This document shows, one piece after another, positions 1-5,874 of a stretch of 5,952 nt of DNA. The position numbers and the translations under genes were made by a program. The first letter of the stretch is position 1. Every line of letters begins with the position of its first letter. Source of the DNA: Acidobacteriota bacterium. Its GTDB lineage: Bacteria > Acidobacteriota > UBA6911 > RPQK01. The notes beneath the pieces were generated by a model that ran no database searches, was not told the origin of the DNA, and worked only from the letters and a program-made list of their open reading frames with translations. The stretch lies in contig RPQK01000504.1 in the NCBI GenBank assembly GCA_003819755.1, positions 1-5,952 of the forward strand. The letters are read 5' to 3'.

Positions 1-2
1 AT

Positions 3-1046
3 CGAATTCGCCGCCGCAAAAGGCTGGCGGAGAAGCTGGAATCCTACGCTTCTGATTTGGATCCGGCCGTCGAGCATCCCGACCTCGATCCGGCAGATTT
101 CCCCGATGACCGGCTGCGGCTGCTTTTTACCTGTTGTCACCCGGCGCTCGCCCTTGAGGCCCAGGTGGCACTGACCCTGCGGACGCTGGGGGGTCTCGAG
201 ACTCCGGAAATTGCGCGTGCGTTTCTGGTGCCTGAGCCGACAATGGCGCAGCGACTCGTTCGGGCGAAGCGGAAGATTCGAGACGCCGGCATACCCTACC
301 GGGTGCCGGACAGGAACGACATGCCGGCACGCTTGGACGCCGTGCTGACAGTGATTTATCTCATCTTCAACGAAGGATATGCGGCGACCCGGGGTGAGGC
401 TCTCGTGCGAACTGAACTTTGCGCCGAGGCAATCCGCCTGGCGCGCCTTGTCAGCGCCTTGATGGCGCCCGAGCCGCCGGCGGAAGTCTCCGGGCTGCTG
501 GCCCTTATGCTCCTCCACGACGCCAGGCGCGACGCGCGTCTGGATGATGCCGGTGACCTGGTGACCTTGCAGGAACAGGATCGCAGTCGCTGGAATCCGA
601 GCCAGATTGTCGAGGCCTTGCCGCTGGTCGCTTCCGCGCTGCGCCGGGGTCCGGGTCCTTTCGGTCTTCAGGCGGCTATTGCCGCGGTGCATTGCCGCTC
701 CCGGCGGGCCGACGAGACCGATTGGCCTCAAATTGTCCGGCTCTATGATCTCCTGGAACGCGTTCAGCCCTCACCGGTCGTAGCGTTGAACCGTGCAGTT
801 GCTGTGGCAATGGTCGAGGGACCTGAGGCCGGCGTCGCCCTTATCGAAGCCCTTGGCGCCGCCGGGGACCTGGAGGGGTATCACCTGTTCCACGCCGCTC
901 GTGCCGATCTGCTGCGACGCCTTGGATCCACTGAGGAGGCGGCAAAGAGCTATGCGCGCGCCTTGGCGCTGGTGACCAATGACAGCGAACGCCGGTTTCT
1001 GGAACGTCGGCTCCGCGAAGTCGAGGCGCGCACAGAAGGGAGATAA
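3..1046 (+). CDS. ECF sigma factor with DUF6596/TPR-like C-terminal extension (ECF42-type), 5' end missing
   Basis: This is a transcription initiation factor of the extracytoplasmic-function sigma-70 group, cut by the left window edge. The frame is open from base 3 with no convincing start. The first visible residues (IRRRKRLAEKLES) look like the arginine-rich end of sigma region 2, so I treat the TTG at 57 as internal. Sigma region 4 spans about 105-300: it opens with DDRLRLLFTCCHPAL and contains a helix-turn-helix at about 195-278 (LETPEIARAFLVPEPTMAQR). A DUF6596-like segment follows (about 303-610, with AVLTVIYLIFNEGYAAT and LMLLHDARRDARLD), then a helical TPR-like tail with SPVVALNRAVAVAM and YHLFHAARADLLRRLG. 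The visible 347 residues against roughly 400-425 for the family imply about 60-70 are missing. Members of this group usually lack a classical anti-sigma factor and often neighbour a DGPF/YCII-like gene, which would lie upstream if present. The last codons and the stop run into a 9-base repeat array. Confidence 0.92.
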   Translation, partial: RIRRRKRLAEKLESYASDLDPAVEHPDLDPADFPDDRLRLLFTCCHPALALEAQVALTLRTLGGLETPEIARAFLVPEPTMAQRLVRAKRKIRDAGIPYRVPDRNDMPARLDAVLTVIYLIFNEGYAATRGEALVRTELCAEAIRLARLVSALMAPEPPAEVSGLLALMLLHDARRDARLDDAGDLVTLQEQDRSRWNPSQIVEALPLVASALRRGPGPFGLQAAIAAVHCRSRRADETDWPQIVRLYDLLERVQPSPVVALNRAVAVAMVEGPEAGVALIEALGAAGDLEGYHLFHAARADLLRRLGSTEEAAKSYARALALVTNDSERRFLERRLREVEARTEGR

Positions 1047-1088
1047 GGGAGATAAGGGACATAAGGGACACAAGGGACAGAAGGGACC
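1036..1088 (+). repeat. Tandem 9-base repeat array, unit AAGGGA(C/G)NN
   Basis: Five consecutive 9-base units start at 1036, 1045, 1054, 1063 and 1072 (AAGGGAGAT twice, AAGGGACAT, AAGGGACAC, AAGGGACAG), followed by a partial unit AAGGGACC at 1081. The first units overlap the end of the sigma factor gene, whose TAA stop (1044-1046) is created at the junction of units 1 and 2. In-frame TAA recurs at 1053 and 1062. The strand is purine-rich. Its 3' part is the left arm of a hairpin completed by 1101-1115. The structure is read directly; its function is unknown. Confidence 0.92.
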
Positions 1089-1115
1089 ACGGTCGCTTGT
1101 GTCCCTTCTGTCCCT
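1073..1115. repeat. Inverted repeat formed by the 9-base array: 15-bp perfect stem, 13-base loop
   Basis: Bases 1073-1087 (AGGGACAGAAGGGAC) are the exact reverse complement of 1101-1115 (GTCCCTTCTGTCCCT), with a 13-base loop at 1088-1100. The right arm is itself two 9-base units in inverted orientation (1097-1105 and 1106-1114), so shifted pairing registers are also possible. It lies between the sigma stop and the HEAT gene start and could act as a transcript-end hairpin. No T-run follows the stem (TGGCTTCGG), so it is not a canonical intrinsic terminator. Confidence 0.85.
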
Positions 1116-1129
1116 GGCTTCGGCGGCGG

Positions 1130-1135
1130 TATCAT
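1130..1135 (+). promoter_or_regulatory. Possible -10 hexamer TATCAT for the HEAT-repeat gene (leaderless candidate)
   Basis: TATCAT matches TATAAT at five of six positions and lies six bases before the ATG at 1142. With usual -10 geometry, transcription would start at or next to the A of the start codon, giving a leaderless transcript. No Shine-Dalgarno-like sequence precedes the ATG, which fits. No good -35 box is visible, because the region upstream is the repeat hairpin. This is inference from pattern only. Confidence 0.3.
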
Positions 1136-1141
1136 GACGAG

Positions 1142-2086
1142 ATGCCCAGGCGAGATCTGGTGAGAGAGCAGCTCGAGGCCATTGCAGTGGCGGAGCGCAG
1201 CCCGCATGCCCCCGCATCGCTGGAGCTGTTTCGCCGCTGCCTGGGTGGGCGGTCCAACCTGGCCGCCGCCCGGGTCGCGCAGGCAGCGGCGGATCACGAT
1301 CTGCGCGAGTTGATCCCCGAACTGGTGACCGCTTTCTCGTCCTATCTGCAGGACCCGGTCAAGCGCGATCCCCGCTGTGCCGCCAAAATCGCGATTGCCG
1401 AAGCTCTTGACCGCCTGGAGTACGACGAGGGAGGCGTCTTCCTTCAAGGTCTCCGCCATGTTCAGATGGAACCGGTTTGGGGTGGTTCGGTTGACTCCGC
1501 CGCTGCTTTGCGGGCCCGCTCGGCTATGGCACTCGTCCGGCTTAACCATTCTGATCGGTACCGTTTCCTGGCGGATCTTCTTTTCGATCGGTGGCCTGAA
1601 GCACGACGCGGAGCGGTTCAGGCAGCGGCCTATGCTGCGGGGGACGCGGGCGAGTTGATGCTTCGTATGAAGGTACGGATGGGCGACGAAAACCCGGCCA
1701 TCATAGGCGATTGTTTTGCGGGACTTATCCAGATAGACCCCGAGTCCGGCCTGAGGCTGGTCGGGAAGCACCTCGAATCCAGCGACAGCCAGTTGCGAGA
1801 GCTTGCCGCGATTGCCCTCGGTGAATCGCACCTCCCGGAGGCGCTTGGTCTATTGCGAACTTCGATAGCACAATGCTTCGACCTGGTCGGCTTCAAAACT
1901 CTGGCTTTGGCAATCGGACTCTGCCGAACCGATGAAGCCTTCACACTGCTGCTCGATTTGGTAGCCGGGCGGCCGACGCCCTTTGCCAGGGGTGCGCTTG
2001 AAGGTCTCTCCCTCTGTGCGACGAATGCTGAGCGCAGGCGCCAGGCTGCCGAAGTGGTCCGTTCACGGGGGTTGGAGCTGGTGTAG
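1142..2086 (+). CDS. HEAT-repeat protein of unknown function
   Basis: This 314-residue protein has no signal peptide or membrane segment and is probably cytoplasmic. It is built from repeated paired amphipathic helices of HEAT/Armadillo character. Examples are NLAAARVAQAAADHDLRELIPELVTAF (residues 39-65), ALRARSAMALVRLNHSD, GAVQAAAYAAGDAGE and LRELAAIALGESHLPEALGLL. Such solenoids usually bind proteins or act as scaffolds; no catalytic motif is visible. A non-repetitive stretch at residues 101-115, including RHVQMEPVWGG, stands out between helices and may be a family signature. I recall similar proteins starting MPRRD..REQLEAI in Acidobacteriota genomes, but I know no assigned role. I chose the ATG at 1142 because the TTG at 1097 lies inside the right arm of the repeat hairpin and would add a poor MCPFCPW leader. 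The sigma stop is 95 bases upstream and the ROK start 84 bases downstream. Confidence 0.85.
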   Translation: MPRRDLVREQLEAIAVAERSPHAPASLELFRRCLGGRSNLAAARVAQAAADHDLRELIPELVTAFSSYLQDPVKRDPRCAAKIAIAEALDRLEYDEGGVFLQGLRHVQMEPVWGGSVDSAAALRARSAMALVRLNHSDRYRFLADLLFDRWPEARRGAVQAAAYAAGDAGELMLRMKVRMGDENPAIIGDCFAGLIQIDPESGLRLVGKHLESSDSQLRELAAIALGESHLPEALGLLRTSIAQCFDLVGFKTLALAIGLCRTDEAFTLLLDLVAGRPTPFARGALEGLSLCATNAERRRQAAEVVRSRGLELV

Positions 2087-2116
2087 CCGAGCGCCCTCGG
2101 GGCCTCGGCCCATTTT
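2086..2116 (+). terminator. Weak hairpin after the HEAT-repeat gene, possible terminator
   Basis: Directly after the stop codon, CCGAG (2087-2091) can pair with CTCGG at 2096-2100 across a 4-base loop. Alternatively GCCGAG (2086-2091) can pair with CTCGGC (2104-2109). A short TTTT follows at 2113-2116. The stem is only 5-6 bp and the T tract is short, so termination would be weak at best. Confidence 0.25.
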
Positions 2117-2119
2117 GAC

Positions 2120-2148
2120 TTGACGGGAAGGCAGGAAGCGACTATCGT
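2120..2148 (+). promoter_or_regulatory. Candidate sigma-70 promoter for the ROK regulator gene
   Basis: TTGACG at 2120-2125 matches the -35 consensus at five of six positions. Exactly 17 bases separate it from TATCGT at 2143-2148, which matches the -10 consensus at four of six. Transcription would begin near 2155, about 16 bases before the ATG at 2171. TTGACT at 2115 is an overlapping -35 alternative but lies too far from the same -10. This is pattern evidence only, and acidobacterial promoters are poorly defined. Confidence 0.35.
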
Positions 2149-2170
2149 CGGGCCCAAGGCCTGTTTCCCC

Positions 2171-3379
2171 ATGCGAAAGATTGACCTGAGCAACTTCCAG
2201 ATCGCCACCAGCGGGACCGCACGAGAGGTCAATCGTCGGATCGTCTTGAACCTGATCCGCGCGCACAACGCCATTTCGCGCGCAGACCTTGCGCGCAAGA
2301 CCGGCCTCCAGAGGAGCACGGTTTCGCTCATCATAGAGCAACTGATGACCGAGGACTGGGTGGTCGAAGGGATGGTCGGCTATTCTGCTCGCGGGCGTAA
2401 ACCCACCTACCTGCGTCTGAACACGGAGCGGTTGGGAGTCATCGGCGTCAACCTGCGCCCCTACTCGACGACGATCGCACTGGCGGACCTGAATGCCAAC
2501 TTTCGGGCTCAGGAGTCGCTACCCACGCCCCCGACACCGGAGCTTTTTCTCCGCGAGGTCACACGGCGCATCAACAACCTTAGGCAGTCGCATTCGGGAC
2601 TGACGTGCGAAGGAATCGGTGTCTGCCTGCCGGGGCGCGTGGATCTCGGGACCCAGAAACTTGTCTTTGCCCCCAACCTGGGATGGGAGGACGTTGACCT
2701 CAAGACTCCGTTGGAAGCGGCGACCGGGTTGCCTGTCGCGCTGGAGAACGCCGCCAACGCCTGCGCCCTCGCCGAGATCTGGTTCGGACGCTCGGAAGGA
2801 GTGCGCGACCTGGCCATCGTGACGGTTTCAGAAGGTATCGGAACCGGCTTCGTCCTGAACGGTCAACTGGTGACGGGTCCTACCGGGAGAGCCGGGGAAT
2901 TCGGCCACGTGACTATCGACCCGGAGGGACCGCCGTGCAAGTGCGGAAACCGGGGTTGTTGGGAAGTCTTCGCCTCCAATACCGCGACCACCGCATACTA
3001 CCGGCAGATCATGCCGACTCATCGACGCGGCCATCGTTCGAATGCCGCTATCCCGGAACCGACGTTTGAGGATGTGCTTCGCCTGGCAGAGCTGGGCGAC
3101 CCGTGTGCCTCTGAGGCGTTGGAGAGGATGGCTGGTTATTTGGGCGTCGGGGTGGCCATGGTGGCCACCGCTCTTGAACCGAGCTTGATAGTCCTCGTCG
3201 GGGAAGTCACGCGGGCGTGGTCCCGTATCGGCCCCATCATCAAGAAGACAATGGCTGAACGGTGCCCCCTGAAGGGTGCCACCCGAGTTTCTGCCGCCGA
3301 CGATGCCCTCCAACCCCGGCTGCGGGGGACCGTCGCCCTCATCATCCAAAAGCACTTCGGTGCACCGGCCGTAGCGTAG
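2171..3379 (+). CDS. ROK-family transcriptional regulator (XylR/NagC-like)
   Basis: This 402-residue DNA-binding regulator is predicted to sense a sugar. The N-terminal winged helix-turn-helix covers about residues 20-80 (ISRADLARKTGLQRSTVSLI at 35-54, wing with RGRKP at 74-78). A ROK sugar-kinase-like domain follows from about residue 87. The sugar- and zinc-binding region is intact: GEFGH (242-246) and C256-K-C258-G-N-R-G-C263-W-E265. The kinase machinery is degraded: the first phosphate loop, normally DxGGT, reads VNLRPYST, and the usual catalytic Asp of the NDxN motif is Ala194 in ENAANA (192-197). A regulatory rather than enzymatic role is therefore likely. I start at the ATG at 2171, because a TTG at 2120 would add an unconserved leader overlapping the likely promoter. 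The gene directly precedes a GH67 alpha-glucuronidase, so its ligand may be xylose, a xylo-oligosaccharide or a uronate; the ligand is inferred, not shown. Confidence 0.93.
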   Translation: MRKIDLSNFQIATSGTAREVNRRIVLNLIRAHNAISRADLARKTGLQRSTVSLIIEQLMTEDWVVEGMVGYSARGRKPTYLRLNTERLGVIGVNLRPYSTTIALADLNANFRAQESLPTPPTPELFLREVTRRINNLRQSHSGLTCEGIGVCLPGRVDLGTQKLVFAPNLGWEDVDLKTPLEAATGLPVALENAANACALAEIWFGRSEGVRDLAIVTVSEGIGTGFVLNGQLVTGPTGRAGEFGHVTIDPEGPPCKCGNRGCWEVFASNTATTAYYRQIMPTHRRGHRSNAAIPEPTFEDVLRLAELGDPCASEALERMAGYLGVGVAMVATALEPSLIVLVGEVTRAWSRIGPIIKKTMAERCPLKGATRVSAADDALQPRLRGTVALIIQKHFGAPAVA

Positions 3380-3408
3380 CGGCGGGTACGGGCCGTGACT
3401 CAGAGCGG

Positions 3409-3462
3409 CAAGGGACTAAAGACCTGAAGGGCCTGAAGGACCTGAAGAACGCGAAGGACAAA
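3409..3462 (+). repeat. Tandem 9-base repeat array, consensus AAGGACCTG
   Basis: Six consecutive 9-base units run from 3409: CAAGGGACT, AAAGACCTG, AAGGGCCTG, AAGGACCTG, AAGAACGCG and AAGGACAAA. The three central units (3418-3444) are close to AAGGACCTG and the flanking ones are degenerate. The array starts 30 bases after the ROK stop codon and lies wholly between genes. It is the left arm of an inverted arrangement completed by 3466-3510. Confidence 0.92.
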
Positions 3463-3491
3463 TAAAGGTCCTTCAGGTCCTTCAGGTCTTT
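3418..3491. repeat. Large fold-back hairpin from the inverted 9-base arrays: 26-bp stem, 22-base loop
   Basis: Bases 3418-3443 pair with 3466-3491 over 26 positions with a single G-T wobble (3431 with 3478). The loop is 3444-3465. Because both arms are periodic, registers shifted by nine bases also pair well. The stem is followed by CAGGTCCTTAATCCC and no T-run, so a classical intrinsic terminator is not supported. It could still attenuate or stabilise transcripts between the regulator and the GH67 gene. Confidence 0.85.
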
Positions 3492-3510
3492 CAGGTCCTT
3501 AATCCCTTGC
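3466..3510 (-). repeat. Inverted copy of the 9-base array, unit AGGTCCTTC
   Basis: Units AGGTCCTTC (3466 and 3475), AGGTCTTTC (3484) and AGGTCCTTA (3493), plus a degenerate ATCCCTTGC (3502), are the reverse complement of the left-arm units. The right arm is cleaner than the left. Confidence 0.92.
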
Positions 3511-3534
3511 CCCTCTCTAACTATCCGGCCACGC

Positions 3535-3563
3535 TTGTGATCCTTCGTCTGAAGTGCCATGAT
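3535..3563 (+). promoter_or_regulatory. Possible promoter of the GH67 gene (leaderless candidate)
   Basis: TTGTGA (3535-3540), a 17-base spacer, then CATGAT (3558-3563) resembles a sigma-70 promoter with four of six matches in each box. The -10-like box ends six bases before the ATG at 3570, so transcription would begin at the start codon. No convincing Shine-Dalgarno is present; GAAGTG at 3551-3556 is too far and weak. The same six-base spacing occurs before the HEAT-repeat gene. This is speculative. Confidence 0.25.
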
Positions 3564-3569
3564 TTCGCC

Positions 3570-5744
3570 ATGCGTTTTCAGCTGGCTATCCTGCTGCTTA
3601 TCTCCTTCAACGCGAACGCCCAGGCCGAGGATGGATACGATCTCTGGCTGCGCTATCAGCCCATCTCCGACCAGGCGCTGCTTCGGGATTACCGGGATGC
3701 CGTTTCGGCGGTTCTGGTTGAGGGTCAGTCAGCAACCCTGTCCGCCGCTCGCGAGGAGCTGCGGATGGCACTGGGCGGCCTCCTGGGCCGCGATGTTCCC
3801 CTCGTGGAAGTCGTGGAAGCGGCTGTCAAGGATCGTCTCCTGGTGGCCGGGACCAGTGCGCCCGGCGGCCTCATTGCCTCACTCAACCTGGCGAACGATC
3901 TGAAAGCCGTGGGCGAGGAGGGTTTCCTGATCCGATCGATGAAGATCGGTGGGAAGCGGCGGGTTGTCATAGCGGCGAACAAAGACATCGGCGTCCTTCA
4001 CGGTGTCTTCCAGTTCCTGCGACTCCTTCAGACGCACCAGCCGATTGGCTCCCTCTCGATTGTCACCGCGCCCCGTATTCGCCATAGGGTCCTCGACCAC
4101 TGGGACAACCTCGACGGAACGGTCGAACGGGGGTACGCCGGATTCTCCCTCTGGGACTGGCACAAGCTGCCTGATTACCTGCCCCCACGTTACAAAGACT
4201 ATGCACGGGCGAATGCCTCGATCGGAATCAACGGCACGGTCCTGACCAACGTGAATGCCAATGCGGTCAGCCTCACGCCGGAATACTTGAAGAAGGCGGC
4301 GGCGCTGGCCGAAGTTTTCAGACCGTACGGTATTCGTGTCTACCTGACGGCCAGATTCAGCGCTCCCATCGAGATCGGGAACCTGAAGACGGCCGATCCG
4401 CTTGATCCAGGGGTGGCTGCCTGGTGGAAAGAAAAGGCGGACGAGATCTATCGCTACATCCCCGATTTCGGTGGTTTTCTCGTCAAAGCGAACTCCGAGG
4501 GACAGCCAGGTCCCCAGCAGTACGGGCGCAGTCATGCGGACGGGGCTAACCTGCTGGCCGATGCGCTGTCTCCGCACGGCGGAATCGTCATGTGGCGAGC
4601 CTTCGTTTACGATGACAAGGTCCCGGACGACCGGGCCAAGCAAGCCTACAATGAATTCAAGCCGCTCGACGGCTCCTTCCGCCCGAACGTCTTAGTCCAG
4701 GTTAAGAACGGGCCGATTGACTTCCAGCCGCGTGAGCCGTTTCACCCCTTGTTCGGCGCCATGCCGGCGACGCCGCTCATGATGGAATTCCAGATCACTC
4801 AGGAATACCTGGGCTTCGCCACCCACCTCGTTTATCTGGCCCCCCTCTTCAAAGAGACCCTCGATTCGGATACGTTCGCGAAAGGGCCCGGATCACGGGT
4901 CGCCCGAGTGATTGACGGCAGCCTTCACGGCCATCAACTGACCGCCATTGCCGGAGTCGCGAATACCGGATCGGACCGCAACTGGTGCGGTTCGGTCTTT
5001 GCGCAGTCGAACTGGTATGCCTTCGGCCGCTTGGCTTGGGATCACACCTTGTCCGCCGAAGCAATCGCTGGTGAATGGATTCGGATGACCTTCTCGAACG
5101 ATCCTCTGCTGGTTGAAAAGGTCTCCTCCATCATGATGGCGTCACGCGAAGTGGCGGTTGACTACATGACGCCTCTGGGACTTCATCACCTGATGGCTCG
5201 TGACCACCACTACGGCCCGGGACCGTGGGTCAGCGGAGGGCCCCGGGCCGACTGGACGTCAGTCTACTACCATCGAGCCGATTCGAACGCAGTGGGTTTC
5301 GATCGTTCCGCGAGCGGCAGTAATGCCGTAGGCCAGTACTTTCCGCCCGTGGCACAATTGTTCGGCAGCTTGGAAAAGTGCCCGGAGAAGTACCTCCTCT
5401 GGTTCCACCACGTGAAGTGGGATCACCGAATGCAGTCGGGACGGACCCTCTGGGAAGAGCTGTGCCGGGGATACCAGCGGGGCGTCAGCGCAGTGCGGGC
5501 AATGCAGGCCTCCTGGCGTTCGCTCCGCGGCCGCGTCGATGCCGAGCGGTACGAGCAGATCGACGCGTTCCTCCGGATTCAGGAATCCGAGGCCCGCTGG
5601 TGGCGCGACGCCTGTATCCTGTATTTCCAGACATTCTCGAAAAAAGACATCCCGAAGGAGGTCGACCCTCCCTCAGAAACGCTCGATTACTTCAGGTCGG
5701 TGGTCAAACGCTACGTCCCCGGCACGGCCCGGCCGATCCGGTGA
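3570..5744 (+). CDS. aguA: GH67 alpha-glucuronidase, secreted (periplasmic)
   Basis: This 724-residue enzyme hydrolyses the alpha-1,2 bond joining (4-O-methyl)glucuronic acid to the terminal xylose of xylo-oligosaccharides, by the inverting GH67 mechanism. A Sec signal peptide (MRFQLAILLLISFNANAQA) suggests cleavage after Ala17 or Ala19 and a periplasmic location. Domains in order are an N-terminal alpha/beta domain (about 24-165), a catalytic barrel (about 167-478, starting RHRVLDHWDNLDG) and a helical C-terminal domain (about 479-705). Catalytic residues fit the characterised Cellvibrio enzyme by motif and spacing: acid Glu310 in ANSEGQPGP, then Asp384 in NGPIDF and Glu412 in TQEYLG. The 74- and 28-residue separations compare with 73 and 28 between its E292, D365 and E393. 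Length is normal for the family and the frame is uninterrupted. I chose the ATG at 3570 because it begins the signal peptide; a TTG at 3507 lies in the repeat array. The ROK gene upstream is a likely regulator. Confidence 0.97.
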   Translation: MRFQLAILLLISFNANAQAEDGYDLWLRYQPISDQALLRDYRDAVSAVLVEGQSATLSAAREELRMALGGLLGRDVPLVEVVEAAVKDRLLVAGTSAPGGLIASLNLANDLKAVGEEGFLIRSMKIGGKRRVVIAANKDIGVLHGVFQFLRLLQTHQPIGSLSIVTAPRIRHRVLDHWDNLDGTVERGYAGFSLWDWHKLPDYLPPRYKDYARANASIGINGTVLTNVNANAVSLTPEYLKKAAALAEVFRPYGIRVYLTARFSAPIEIGNLKTADPLDPGVAAWWKEKADEIYRYIPDFGGFLVKANSEGQPGPQQYGRSHADGANLLADALSPHGGIVMWRAFVYDDKVPDDRAKQAYNEFKPLDGSFRPNVLVQVKNGPIDFQPREPFHPLFGAMPATPLMMEFQITQEYLGFATHLVYLAPLFKETLDSDTFAKGPGSRVARVIDGSLHGHQLTAIAGVANTGSDRNWCGSVFAQSNWYAFGRLAWDHTLSAEAIAGEWIRMTFSNDPLLVEKVSSIMMASREVAVDYMTPLGLHHLMARDHHYGPGPWVSGGPRADWTSVYYHRADSNAVGFDRSASGSNAVGQYFPPVAQLFGSLEKCPEKYLLWFHHVKWDHRMQSGRTLWEELCRGYQRGVSAVRAMQASWRSLRGRVDAERYEQIDAFLRIQESEARWWRDACILYFQTFSKKDIPKEVDPPSETLDYFRSVVKRYVPGTARPIR

Positions 5745-5778
5745 GGCGGTCTGCTCAAATCCAGCGTGGCTAAGGGCT

Positions 5779-5820
5779 CGGCTACTTCCTTACGCCGGAG
5801 GCGTGAGAGGAGAGTAGCCG
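5779..5820. repeat. Imperfect palindrome, outer stem CGGCTACT/AGTAGCCG
   Basis: CGGCTACT (5779-5786) is the exact reverse complement of AGTAGCCG (5813-5820). Inside it, CTTACGCC (5789-5796) pairs with GGCGTGAG (5800-5807) around a 3-base GGA loop with one T-G wobble. An asymmetric internal loop separates the two helices. It lies 34 bases after the GH67 stop. The arrangement resembles REP-like or dispersed palindromic intergenic repeats; no second copy is present in this window. Confidence 0.8.
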
Positions 5821-5853
5821 GGGGTGGAGCCGTTTTTCAGGCGACACCGCCGG
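5818..5853. repeat. Second palindrome CCGGGGGTG/CACCGCCGG overlapping the first
   Basis: CCGGGGGTG (5818-5826) pairs with CACCGCCGG (5845-5853) at eight of nine positions; the mismatch is 5822 with 5849. It shares its first bases with the 3' arm of the preceding palindrome, so the two folds compete. Together with the hairpin at 5875-5927 this suggests one composite palindromic element of about 150 bases. Confidence 0.65.
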
Positions 5854-5874
5854 AAAACGACGCAGAAGCAAGAA

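Noticed and set aside
1097..1141. TTG start for the HEAT-repeat gene adding 15 residues
   Set aside because: It lies in the right arm of the repeat hairpin and yields an unlikely MCPFCPW leader. The ATG at 1142 gives the expected MPRRD start.
950..1831. Long antisense open frame opposite the HEAT-repeat gene
   Set aside because: It spans the sigma gene end, the repeat array and the HEAT gene on the opposite strand, and its translation shows no recognisable domain. It is a typical high-GC shadow frame.
3262..3465. Open frame ending in a KDLKGLKDLKNAKDK-like lysine-rich peptide, and an antisense frame at 3342-3560 with KDLKDLKDLKDL
   Set aside because: The repetitive peptides are simply translations of the intergenic 9-base arrays, whose period is a multiple of three and keeps frames open. 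They overlap the ROK gene in another frame and lack start signals.
3409..3510. CRISPR-like array
   Set aside because: The units are 9 bases and directly adjacent, with no unique spacers, and the second half is inverted. This is a fold-back minisatellite, not a CRISPR.
3507..3569. Upstream TTG start for the GH67 gene giving 21 extra residues
   Set aside because: The TTG is in the degenerate last unit of the repeat array. The extension would bury the signal peptide that begins cleanly at the ATG at 3570.
4650..4652. Asn361 in AYNEFKPLDG considered as a mutated catalytic Asp of GH67
   Set aside because: The spacing of the known catalytic residues (28 between Asp and the final Glu) places them at Asp384 and Glu412, both present. 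The Asn site is not one of them.
5378..5817. Open frames on the + strand overlapping the 3' end of the GH67 gene
   Set aside because: They are arginine- and proline-rich shadow translations of GH67 codons that run into the palindromic DNA. They have no family resemblance and no start signal.
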